Source of the DNA: Albimonas pacifica
GTDB taxonomy: Bacteria; Pseudomonadota; Alphaproteobacteria; Rhodobacterales; Rhodobacteraceae
Length of the DNA: 64,000 nucleotides
Assembly: GCF_900113695.1 (NCBI RefSeq)
Contig: NZ_FOQH01000005.1
Span: 514,406 to 578,405, forward strand
Reading direction: 5' to 3'
Position numbers and translations under genes: made by a program. The notes under the pieces are model-generated. The model was not told where the DNA came from. It did no database searches and saw only the letters and a program-made list of their open reading frames with translations. Positions 26,866 through 34,539 of this stretch are shown piece by piece; the stretch's first letter is position 1; each line of letters begins with the position of its first letter.

Positions 26866-27612
26866 ATGACCGACTCCCTCGGCTACCGCATGAAGTTCGG
26901 CGTGATCGCGCCCTCGACCAACACCTCGGTGCAGCCCGAATTCGACGACATGCGCCCGGTCGGCGTGACCAACCACTTCAGCCGCATCATCATCCCCGAC
27001 AACCCGGTGCACTCGGACGAGGACTTCAACAACCTCGTCATGGGCATCCGCGCGGCCACCATGGACGCCATCGACGCGGTCAAGACCTGCTCGCCCGGCG
27101 CGATGATCATGGGCATGTCCGCCGAGACCTTCTGGGACGGCAAGGAGCGCGCCGACAAGCTGCAGGCCGAGATCGTGAAGCGCGCGGGGATGCCCGTGGC
27201 GATGGGCTCGGACGCCTGCATGAACGCGCTCAAGTGCTTCGGCGACATCAAGAAGATCGCCGTGATCACCCCCTACATGCCGATCGGCGACCAGCAGGTG
27301 GAGCGCTACTTCACCGACTGCGGCTTCGAGGTGGTGCAGGTGAAGGGGCTGAAATGCGCCTCCCCGATGCTGATCGCCCACGAGACCGAGAAGACGCTGC
27401 GCGACGCGATCATCGAGGTCAACGACCCCTCGGTCGAGGCGATCGTGCAGGCGGGCACCAACCTGGCCATGGCGCGGGTCGGGGGGATCGCGGAGTTCTG
27501 GCTCGACAAGCCGGTGATCGCGATCAACACCGCCACCTACTGGCACGCGCTGCGCATGAACGGCATCGAGGACAAGATCCAGGGCTACGGCTCGCTTCTG
27601 TCCCACCACTGA
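26866..27612 (+). CDS. Maleate isomerase/arylmalonate decarboxylase-family protein lacking both cysteines
   Basis: A 248-residue Asp/Glu-racemase-superfamily protein closest in pattern to maleate cis-trans isomerase (FGVIAPSTNTSVQPEF at the N-terminus, VITPYMPIGDQQVERYF in the second lobe). Maleate isomerases use two cysteines. The first is expected where GMSAET occurs (Met84) and the second where VQAGTN occurs (Gly197), so both seem replaced. The paralogue at 30409 in the same region keeps both. The protein may therefore catalyse a different reaction on the ring-opened product, or have become non-catalytic. It follows the FAD monooxygenase by 74 nt. Confidence 0.78.
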   Translation: MTDSLGYRMKFGVIAPSTNTSVQPEFDDMRPVGVTNHFSRIIIPDNPVHSDEDFNNLVMGIRAATMDAIDAVKTCSPGAMIMGMSAETFWDGKERADKLQAEIVKRAGMPVAMGSDACMNALKCFGDIKKIAVITPYMPIGDQQVERYFTDCGFEVVQVKGLKCASPMLIAHETEKTLRDAIIEVNDPSVEAIVQAGTNLAMARVGGIAEFWLDKPVIAINTATYWHALRMNGIEDKIQGYGSLLSHH

Positions 27613-27623
27613 AGGGGGCGCCC

Positions 27624-28319
27624 ATGGGCCTCGACCATCCGGACGTTCACGTCGCCGAACCCGAGGCCGGGCAGAAGCCGGCCGAGCGCGCCTACGAGAC
27701 GATCCGCTCCGCGATCCTCTCGGGCGAGCTCGCCGCCGGGACCCATCTGCGCGAGGAGCCCCTCGCGCGGATGACCGGCACCTCGCGCACCCCGGTGCGC
27801 GAGGCCCTCCACCGGCTCACCGCCGAGGGGCTGGCGCTGGCCCAGAACCGCCACCGCTACGTGGCGGATTTCTCGTTCCACGAGGTCGCGGTGATCTTCG
27901 AGCTGCGCGCGCGGCTGGAGAGCTACGCCGCCACCCTCGCCGCCACGCGCATCACGCGCGAGGAGCTCGACCGCATGAAGGGGCTGATCGAGGAGATCGA
28001 CGGCCTCGGCGACGCCTCGGGCGAGGGCGAGGCGGAGCGGTTCTTCGGCCTCAACGCGCGCTTCCACGAGGTGATCATCGCGGCCACGCGCTCCAGCCAG
28101 CTCCGCGCGCTGACCGCGCAGGCCTTCGCCCTGCCGCTGGTGACCATCAAGCGCTTCGTCTGCGAACAGGAGATCAACGTGCAACGCTCGAACGCCCAGC
28201 ATCGCGACATCGTCACCGCGCTGGAGCGGCGCGACCCCGAATGGGCGGCGGCCGCGATGATGAGCCATATCATCTCGACCAAGCCCACCGCGCTCGCGAG
28301 CCGGAGGCCGGGGGCATGA
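27624..28319 (+). CDS. GntR family regulator, FCD subfamily
   Basis: A 231-residue regulator. The winged HTH is at the N-terminus (LREEPLARMTGTSRTPVREALHRLTAEGL, about residues 40-68), followed by an all-helical FCD effector domain with RARLESYAA, NARFHEVI and AQHRDI, which hold the usual metal/ligand-binding Asn and His residues. It is encoded inside the catabolic operon, 11 nt after the isomerase-like gene and overlapping the SDR by ATGA. It is the likely ligand of the twin TGTAYACA sites near 25.2 and 25.5 kb. Confidence 0.9.
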   Translation: MGLDHPDVHVAEPEAGQKPAERAYETIRSAILSGELAAGTHLREEPLARMTGTSRTPVREALHRLTAEGLALAQNRHRYVADFSFHEVAVIFELRARLESYAATLAATRITREELDRMKGLIEEIDGLGDASGEGEAERFFGLNARFHEVIIAATRSSQLRALTAQAFALPLVTIKRFVCEQEINVQRSNAQHRDIVTALERRDPEWAAAAMMSHIISTKPTALASRRPGA

Positions 28320-29140
28320 GCGGCGCGCTGACGGGCCGGGTCTGCATCGTCACCGGCGGCTCGCGGGGCCTGGGGCTGGAGATGGCGCTGGAGCTCGCGG
28401 GGCAGGGCGCCTCGGTCTGCGTGACCGGCGCCGCCGCCTCGCCCGCGCTGGAGGCGGCCGGCGAGGCCTGCCGCGCGCTGGGCGCGCCGGCGCTGGCCTT
28501 GCCCTGCGACGTCGCCGACTTCGCCGCCTGCGAGGCGCTGGCGGCGCGGGTGGAGGCCGAGCTCGGCCCCGTCGACGTGCTGGTCAACAACGCCGGCATC
28601 GGCATGCGCGCGATCTCGGAGACCTTCAACACCGTCCCCACCCGGTTCTGGGAGGCGGACCCGCAGGCCTGGGGCCGCATCGTGCAGGCGAACCTGACGG
28701 GCGCCTTCAACATGGCCCGCGCGGTCGTGCCGGGCATGGTGGCGCGGGGATCGGGCAAGGTGATCAACGTCTCCACCTCCGACCAGACCATGGTGCGTCG
28801 GGGCTATTCGCCCTACGGCCCCTCGAAGGCGGGGCTGGAGGCGGCGAGCCGGGTCTGGGCGCAGGACCTCGAGGGCACGGGCGTGAGCGTGAACGTCTAC
28901 CTGCCGGGCGGGGCGGCCGACACCGACCTGCTGCCGCCCTCGGCCGACAAGAAGGGCGCCGACGGCAACCTGCTGCCCGCGGCGATCATGCGCCGCGCGA
29001 TCGGGTGGCTGGCGGGCCCGGGCTCGGACGGGGTCAACGGGGGGCGCTACATCGCCCGCCTGTGGGACGAGCGCCTGCCGCCGGCCGAGGCCGCGGCCGC
29101 CGCCGCCTCGCCGCACGTCGACAAGCCCGCGATCATGTGA
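28316..29140 (+). CDS. SDR family oxidoreductase
   Basis: A 274-residue classical SDR. TGGSRGLG is the cofactor loop (about 14-21), NNAGIG and the catalytic YGPSK are present, and the C-terminal part is longer and Ala-rich. It is coupled to the GntR gene by ATGA and is the last gene of the plus-strand operon. It probably oxidises or reduces an alcohol/ketone intermediate of the same pathway; the substrate is unknown. Confidence 0.85.
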   Translation: MSGALTGRVCIVTGGSRGLGLEMALELAGQGASVCVTGAAASPALEAAGEACRALGAPALALPCDVADFAACEALAARVEAELGPVDVLVNNAGIGMRAISETFNTVPTRFWEADPQAWGRIVQANLTGAFNMARAVVPGMVARGSGKVINVSTSDQTMVRRGYSPYGPSKAGLEAASRVWAQDLEGTGVSVNVYLPGGAADTDLLPPSADKKGADGNLLPAAIMRRAIGWLAGPGSDGVNGGRYIARLWDERLPPAEAAAAAASPHVDKPAIM

Positions 29141-29467
29141 GGGCCCGGCCGCAGAGGTCCGCGCCCCCGGCCCGCCTCCCGCGCGAGCGGTCCGGGGCGC
29201 CGCGTCCGCCGTTCCGTCCGCGGCAGGCGTCCGGCCCGCGGCGCGATCCGGCGGCGCGCCCCGGGCCCGGGGGCCCCGGGCGGAGCGCCCGCCCTGCGCC
29301 GCGGGCCAGACGCCGGCCGCTGGCGCGACGCGCGACGCGGCGCCTCTGCGCGCGCAGGGGGCCGGAGGTTCCAGGGGCCGGCGGCGGGCGCACGGGGCGA
29401 GGCGCATCGAGGGATGACCGGCGCGATCGCGCGTGGCGGGAGGCGCGGCCAGGCTCCGCGGCGGCGG
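29141..29467. other. Gene-free GC-rich gap
   Basis: About 330 bp between the convergent ends of the SDR and the UTRA-GntR gene. It is extremely GC-rich with several short GGGCCC-type self-complementary runs (for example GGGCCCGGGGGCCC near 29260). I see no gene, clear terminator or repeat shared with other parts of the window. Confidence 0.5.
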
Positions 29468-30253
29468 CTACGCGGGGCCGCCGAGCTTCGAGCGGTGGAT
29501 GCGCATCACGTAGGTCATGTGCTCGGCCGGATGCCAGTTGAACGAGGCGATCAGCACGCCCCCCGCCGTCACGTAGCGGCGCAGCAGCAGCATCGCCCAG
29601 CCCCCCGGCGCCTGGCCCAGCTGGCGCTGGAAGGCCTCGGGCATCGGCTGGGCGCGGATCTCCTGCACGCACTCGTCGATGGGATGCTCGGAATGCTGCT
29701 CGAGAAGCGCGAAGAACGGGCCCTGCAGGCCGCGGAACTGGGGGACCACGTCGCGGAACCGCTCGGGCACGTAGCTCTGGATGTAGCACAGCGGCTTGCC
29801 GCCGGGCTCGGTCCAGCGCACGCCGTCGACCCGGATCCAGGTCTCGCCGGGCAGGCCGCCCACGTCCTCGGCGAGGTCCGCGTCCAGCACCACGTCCTGG
29901 ACGTCCATCACCACGTAGAACGTGTCCATCGCCACCTGGAACAGCTCGTGCAGGTGGTCGAAGCTCTGGGTGTAGGTCGCCTGCGGCCGGGCGGCGATGA
30001 CGCGGGTGCCCACGCCCTGGCGCCGCTCGACATAGCCGTTCTCGGTCAGGTGGCGCAGCGCCTCGCGCACCGTGAAGCGGGAGGCGTCGAACTCCGCCGC
30101 CAGCTCGATCTCGGTGGGCATCAGCGAGCCCACGGCGTAGACGCCGTCGCGCACGCGCTGCTCCAGCACCTTGCGGATCCGGGCGTGACGAGGTCCGGAC
30201 TCGTCGGCCGCGTCGGAGGCGGGTCCGGGCGTCTGGCTGGCAGGCTGGCTCAT
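29468..30253 (-). CDS. GntR family regulator, HutC/UTRA subfamily
   Basis: A 261-residue regulator. The N-terminal winged HTH includes GSLMPTEIELAAEFDASRFTVREALRHLTENGYVERRQGVGTRV in overlapping segments at about residues 42-85. The UTRA ligand domain follows (YIQSYVPERF and the C-terminal 'SFNWHPAEHMTYVMRIHRSK'). It is divergent from the second maleate-isomerase-like gene. A GTCTGGAC palindrome in the gap is a candidate operator. Start 30253 is the nearest Met to the HTH; longer in-frame starts exist upstream. Confidence 0.88.
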   Translation of the reverse strand: MSQPASQTPGPASDAADESGPRHARIRKVLEQRVRDGVYAVGSLMPTEIELAAEFDASRFTVREALRHLTENGYVERRQGVGTRVIAARPQATYTQSFDHLHELFQVAMDTFYVVMDVQDVVLDADLAEDVGGLPGETWIRVDGVRWTEPGGKPLCYIQSYVPERFRDVVPQFRGLQGPFFALLEQHSEHPIDECVQEIRAQPMPEAFQRQLGQAPGGWAMLLLRRYVTAGGVLIASFNWHPAEHMTYVMRIHRSKLGGPA

Positions 30254-30367
30254 GATCGAATCTACTCCGTGGGCGGCTGCGGTCGGCGAAATTTCCGGGC
30301 CGGGCGCCGCGTCATGGCGCATGCGCAACCTTCGCGCAACCTGAGGGCGCATGTCGAGTGCGAAAAG

Positions 30368-30375
30368 GTCTGGAC
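30368..30375. promoter_or_regulatory. Candidate UTRA-GntR operator
   Basis: GTCTGGAC (GTC-NN-GAC) in the 155-bp divergent gap between the UTRA-GntR gene and the maleate-isomerase-like gene, 34 bp before the latter's start. It resembles the GT-N(4)-AC core of HutC-type sites. Single short site, so tentative. Confidence 0.35.
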
Positions 30376-30408
30376 AAACGCCCCGCAACCAGATGGATTG
30401 GGGACGCT

Positions 30409-31200
30409 ATGGACCTGACCTCTTCGAATTCCAACCCCGAATCCGGCCCGGCTGCGGTTTCGCCGCGCCACTCTTCGGCCTATGGGCCAAGGGCCCGGCT
30501 GGGTCTGATCGTTCCGCCGACCAATACGGTCAACGAGGCGGAGTGGGCCCGCATGATCCCCCCGGGCGTGACCTTCCACACCCATCGCATGCGCCTGCAT
30601 GACGCGGGGACCGCCGAGGGTCTCGCCCACCTGCACGCCGATCTCGACGCCGCCGTCGCCATGCTGACCCCCTGCGGCGTGGACGCGGCCGCCTACGCCT
30701 GCACCGCGGGCTCGATGATCTCGCCGCCCGAGCGGCTGGAGCAGGAGCTGACCGCCCGCAACGGGGTCGCCTGCCTGACCACCTCCGCGGCCATCGTCAA
30801 GGCGTTGCGGTCGCTCGGCGCCCGGCGCCTGTCCGTCGCCACCCCCTACGCCCGCCGGGTCAACGAGCACGAGACGCATTTCCTGGCGGACTGCGGCTTC
30901 GAGGTCGCCCGCATCGAGGGCTTGGGGCTGGGCGAGAACGGCCCCCACGAATTCATCCGCATCGCGCAGACCCCGATCGAGCAGGTGGCGGCCCATGCCC
31001 GCGCCTGCTTCGTGCCGGGCTCGGACGCGCTGCTGATCACCTGCACCGACTTTCCGACCCTGCCGCTGATCGAGCCGCTCGAGGCCGAGCTGGGCGTCCC
31101 CGTGGTGACGTCCAACCAGGCCACGCTGTGGGCGATGCTGCGGGCGGTCGGCATCGAGGACCGCGTTCCCGGAGGCGGACGGCTGCTGGCCGGCGCCTGA
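30409..31200 (+). CDS. Maleate cis-trans isomerase-like protein (both cysteines kept)
   Basis: A 263-residue Asp/Glu-racemase-superfamily protein. The N-terminal lobe has LGLIVPPTNTVNEAEW and the YACTAGS motif with Cys98. The second lobe has VATPYARRVNEHETHF and the LLITCTDF motif with Cys212. These are the two positions used by maleate isomerase for the covalent cysteine mechanism, so cis-trans isomerisation of maleate or a substituted maleate is plausible. It starts an operon with a lyase and an isochorismatase-like amidase, which fits a maleamate-to-maleate-to-fumarate-like sequence. The upstream regulator is UTRA-GntR. Confidence 0.85.
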   Translation: MDLTSSNSNPESGPAAVSPRHSSAYGPRARLGLIVPPTNTVNEAEWARMIPPGVTFHTHRMRLHDAGTAEGLAHLHADLDAAVAMLTPCGVDAAAYACTAGSMISPPERLEQELTARNGVACLTTSAAIVKALRSLGARRLSVATPYARRVNEHETHFLADCGFEVARIEGLGLGENGPHEFIRIAQTPIEQVAAHARACFVPGSDALLITCTDFPTLPLIEPLEAELGVPVVTSNQATLWAMLRAVGIEDRVPGGGRLLAGA

Positions 31201-31230
31201 ACGCGACGCACAACCACCGGAGGAAAACCT

Positions 31231-32094
31231 ATGGCCGATCCCGCACTGAAGGCGGCGCTGAAGAACGGGGAGTTCATCCTCGCGCCCGGGATCTTCGACC
31301 TGATCTCGGCGCTGGTCGCCGACCGCGCAGGCTTCAAGGCGCTCTACGTCACCGGCTACGGCACGGTGGCCTCCTACCTGGGCCTGCCGGACGCCGGCAT
31401 CGCCACCTATCGCGACATGGTCGAGCGCATCGGGCAGATGTGCGCGCGCACCTCGACCCCGGTGATCGCCGACGCCGACACCGGCTACGGCGGGCTTCTC
31501 AACGTGCGCCACACGGTGCAGGGCTACGAGGCCGCCGGCGTGACCGCGATGCAGATGGAGGATCAGGAGTTCCCCAAGCGCTGCGGCCATACGCTGGGCC
31601 GCCGGGTGGTGCCGGTGGAGGAGATGGTCAAGAAGATCGAGGTGGCCGTGGACAGCCGCCGCTCGGACGACTTCCTGATCATCGCGCGCACCGACAGCCG
31701 CACCTCGCTGGGCCTCGACGAGGCGATCGCGCGCGGCAAGGCCTACGCCGCCGCCGGCGCCGACGTGATCTTCGTGGAATCCCCGGAGTCCGAGGACGAG
31801 ATGAAGCGCGTCGCCGACGAGATCGACGCGCCCCTCTTCGCCAACATGGTCAACGGCGGCCGCACGCCGCTGCTCTCGGAGACCCGTCTCAAGGAGCTCG
31901 GCTACTCCATCGCCATCCACCCCGCCGTCGGGTTCCTTGCGGTCGGCCAGGCGCTGACCAGGGCCTACGGCGATCTCAAGGCCCATGGCGAGACCACCTC
32001 GGCCGTCGACCTCTACGACTTCGGCGAGTTCAACAAGCTCGTCGGCTTCGAGGACGTCTGGGCCTTCGAGAAGAAGTTCCCCGAAATCGCCTGA
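31231..32094 (+). CDS. Isocitrate lyase/PEP mutase superfamily C-C lyase
   Basis: A 287-residue cytosolic TIM-barrel enzyme. The metal-binding ADADTGYGG has Asp81 and Asp83, and the flexible loop reads EDQEFPKRCGH with Cys118. The K-R/K-C-G-H motif marks true lyases (isocitrate, methylisocitrate, 2,3-dimethylmalate lyase) rather than PEP mutases or oxaloacetate decarboxylases. It probably cleaves a substituted malate into pyruvate or glyoxylate plus a short acid. It sits 30 nt after the maleate-isomerase-like gene; a methylated malate derived from ring cleavage is a reasonable but unproven substrate. Confidence 0.87.
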   Translation: MADPALKAALKNGEFILAPGIFDLISALVADRAGFKALYVTGYGTVASYLGLPDAGIATYRDMVERIGQMCARTSTPVIADADTGYGGLLNVRHTVQGYEAAGVTAMQMEDQEFPKRCGHTLGRRVVPVEEMVKKIEVAVDSRRSDDFLIIARTDSRTSLGLDEAIARGKAYAAAGADVIFVESPESEDEMKRVADEIDAPLFANMVNGGRTPLLSETRLKELGYSIAIHPAVGFLAVGQALTRAYGDLKAHGETTSAVDLYDFGEFNKLVGFEDVWAFEKKFPEIA

Positions 32095-32154
32095 CGCGAG
32101 GCTCGCGCCGGGCGGACGCCCGCCCGCCCGGCGCCGCGGCAAGGAGGACAGGAC

Positions 32155-32808
32155 ATGGCCGAGGATCTCGGCGACAACTACGCCCGCGCCTACGGCAAGA
32201 AGGCCGGGTTCGGCGCGCGCCCGGCGCTGGTGATGGTCGACTTCGCCCACGCCTATTACGACCCCGACTGCCCGCTCTACGGCGGGCAGGGCTGCATCGA
32301 CGCGCTCGCCTCGGCGCTGCGCATCCGCGCGAAGTGCCGGGAGGTCGGCGTGCCGGTGATCCTGACCGAGGTGAGCCTGCACCCCTCCGGCCTCGACGGC
32401 GGCCGCTTCCTGCAGAAGGCCAAGCCGCTGGACGCCTTCATCCAGGGCCGCGCCACCGCGGCCTTCGCCCAGGGCCTCGCGCCCGAGGCGGACGAGCTGG
32501 TGATCTCCAAGCAATACCCCTCGGCCTTCTTCGGCACCTCGCTCGCCTCGACGCTGACGGCGGCGGGGATCGACCAGGTGATCCTGACGGGCCTGACCAC
32601 CTCGGGCTGCGTGCGCGCGAGCTGCGTGGACTCGATGTCCCATGGCTTCATCACCACGGTCGTCTCCGACGCCTGCGGCGACCGCCACCCGGGCCCGCAC
32701 GAGGCGAACCTCTTCGACATGAACGCGAAATACGCCGACGTGGTCGACGAGGCCGAGATCCTGGCCTTCCTCGACGCGCTCGCCGTGACCCGCGCCGCCG
32801 CCGAATGA
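32155..32808 (+). CDS. Isochorismatase-family amidase (carbamoylsarcosine/maleamate type)
   Basis: A 217-residue cysteine hydrolase with the full triad: Asp29 (VMVDFAHAY), Lys119 (VISKQYPSAFFG) and Cys152 (LTTSGCVRAS). The TTSGCVRASCVDS pattern is characteristic of the N-carbamoylsarcosine amidase/maleamate amidohydrolase branch rather than of isochorismatase proper. Release of ammonia or carbamate from a linear amide is expected. Next to a maleate-isomerase-like gene this fits the late steps of pyridine-type degradation (amide to maleate to fumarate). It is the last gene of the operon; a dispersed repeat follows. Confidence 0.85.
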   Translation: MAEDLGDNYARAYGKKAGFGARPALVMVDFAHAYYDPDCPLYGGQGCIDALASALRIRAKCREVGVPVILTEVSLHPSGLDGGRFLQKAKPLDAFIQGRATAAFAQGLAPEADELVISKQYPSAFFGTSLASTLTAAGIDQVILTGLTTSGCVRASCVDSMSHGFITTVVSDACGDRHPGPHEANLFDMNAKYADVVDEAEILAFLDALAVTRAAAE

Positions 32809-32888
32809 CCCCCCCGGCGTCGCCCGCCATCCGGGGCGGCGCCCTCTCCCGTCCGGGCGCGCGGGCGCGACGCCCCACGCCCCTCGCA

Positions 32889-33182
32889 AAGCGCCTGTTC
32901 TCCGGAGCCGTCCATCGCGGATGCCGATCAGAGCGACTCGGGGGGAGGGGTCAAGGATCGCGCAGCGACCGCGCTTGCGCGGCTTGTCCTTGACCCCTCC
33001 CCCCGAGTCGCTCAGGCATCAGGCGCGATGGACGGCTCCGGAGAACAGGCGCGGGGCTTGTTCTTGGGTGAGTCCGGAGCCCGCCGGAGGCTCCCCCCTC
33101 CGCCCGTCCCGCCCGCCCATCCCTCGCGCCCTCCCCGAAAGGCGCCCCGCAGCCAAGCCCGCCCGCAGGGCGCCTGTAGACC
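32889..33182 (-). repeat. Dispersed structured element, copy B (inverted)
   Basis: Second copy of the element seen at 3790-4067, in reverse orientation, filling most of the 400-bp gap between the amidase and the M20 gene. The inner 26-bp stem arms are 32932-32957 and 32987-33012 (AGCGACTCG, then the module GGGGGAGGG, then GTCAAGGA, mirrored exactly). The loop hairpin is CCGCGC-TT-GCGCGG (32969-32982). Outer arms reach 32891 and 33052. The flanking block TTGTTCTTGGGTGAGTC (33058 on) and the CCCGCCCGCAGGGCGCC block (to 33174) match copies A and C after reversal. Confidence 0.85.
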
Positions 33183-33208
33183 CCGCCTCCCTTCAAGGAC
33201 CCAGCCTC

Positions 33209-34498
33209 ATGCCCCTCGACCCCGCCCTTTCCCAGCGCATCCTCGACGCGGTCGACGCGGGTTTCGAGGCCCAGGTCGCGCTGACCCGCACGCTGGTCTC
33301 CTACGACACCACGCGGGGCAACGAGCACGCCGCCCAGGACTGGGTGTTCCGCCAGTATCGCGACCGGGGCCTCGCCATGGAGCGCTTCGCGATGGACGAG
33401 GCCGCCATCGCCCGCCATCCCGGCGGCAGCGCCTTCTCCGAGACCCACTCGAAGACCCCCATCGTGGTCGGCATCCACCGCCCGCGGCAGGAGACCGGCC
33501 GCTCGCTGATCCTGCAGGGCCATCTCGACGTGGTGCCCACGGGCCCGGTCGACATGTGGTCCCGCCCGCCGTTCTCGGCCGAGGTCGAGGACGGCTGGCT
33601 GCACGGGCGGGGCGCGATCGACATGAAGTCGGGCCACGTCTCGATGATCGCCATCCTCGACGCGCTGCGCGCCATCGGCCTGCAGCCCGCCGCCACAGTC
33701 TACGTGCAGTCGGTGGTCGAGGAGGAGTCCACCGGCAACGGCGCGCTCGCCGCCCATCTGCGCGGCTACAAGGCCGACGCCGCCCTGATCCCCGAGTCGA
33801 TGCAGGAGGTGCTGGTGCGCGCCGGGGTCGGCGTGATGTGGTTCCAGGTGAAGGTGCGCGGCATCCCCGTCCACGTGCGCGAGATGGGCGCGGGTTCCAA
33901 CGCCATCGACGCCGCCTGGCGCATCGTCGGCGCCCTGCGCGAGATGGAGGCGCGGTGGAACGAGGCCGCGGCCTGCGATCCTCTCTTCGGCCATATCGAC
34001 CACCCGCTGAACCTCAACATCGGCAAGATCGCGGGCGGGGACTGGGCCTCCTCCGTCCCGGCCTGGTGCACGGTCGACTGCCGCATCTCCTACCTGCCGG
34101 GCAAGAGCGCGGACGCGGCCGAGGCCGAGATCCGCGCCTGCGTCGAGGCGCTGACCCGGGGCGACAGGTTCCTCTCCAACAACCCGCCCGAGATCGTGGT
34201 CAACGGCTTCCACACCGAAGGCTTCGTTCAGGAGCCGGGAACCGAGGCCGAGGCGATCCTCGCCGCCGCCCACGAGAGCGTCTTCGGCGCGCCCCTGCGC
34301 ACCGAGGTCACGCCGGCCTATCTCGATGCGCGGGTCTACGCGCTCTACGACCGGATGACGACGCTGTGCTACGGGCCCGCGGGCGACGGGATCCACGGGG
34401 TGGACGAGCGGGCGGACCTCGAATCCGTGCGCCGCTGCACCAAGGCCATGGCCTTGTTCGTGGCCGAGTGGTGCGGGGTCGAGCCGATCGGGGGCTGA
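33209..34498 (+). CDS. M20 family metallo-deacylase (ArgE/DapE type)
   Basis: A 429-residue zinc-dependent amidohydrolase. First metal His is in LQGHLDVVPTG, the bridging Asp in HGRGAIDMKSGH, the catalytic and metal Glu pair in VVEEESTGNG, and the last metal His in GDGIHGVDE. It likely hydrolyses an N-acyl amino acid or similar amide in the cytosol. Start 33209 follows AAGGA (33194-33198). An earlier in-frame start would read through the palindromic repeat and was rejected. Copy B separates it from the amidase operon, so shared transcription is uncertain. Confidence 0.87.
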   Translation: MPLDPALSQRILDAVDAGFEAQVALTRTLVSYDTTRGNEHAAQDWVFRQYRDRGLAMERFAMDEAAIARHPGGSAFSETHSKTPIVVGIHRPRQETGRSLILQGHLDVVPTGPVDMWSRPPFSAEVEDGWLHGRGAIDMKSGHVSMIAILDALRAIGLQPAATVYVQSVVEEESTGNGALAAHLRGYKADAALIPESMQEVLVRAGVGVMWFQVKVRGIPVHVREMGAGSNAIDAAWRIVGALREMEARWNEAAACDPLFGHIDHPLNLNIGKIAGGDWASSVPAWCTVDCRISYLPGKSADAAEAEIRACVEALTRGDRFLSNNPPEIVVNGFHTEGFVQEPGTEAEAILAAAHESVFGAPLRTEVTPAYLDARVYALYDRMTTLCYGPAGDGIHGVDERADLESVRRCTKAMALFVAEWCGVEPIGG

Positions 34499-34539
34499 AG
34501 GACCGGGCAGGGGGCCGCGCGGCCCCTCGCCCTCCCGGC

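Noticed and set aside
32921..33208. N-terminal extension of the M20 gene through repeat copy B
   Set aside because: The extra residues come from the palindromic element. The ATG at 33209 has an SD and the family-typical start.
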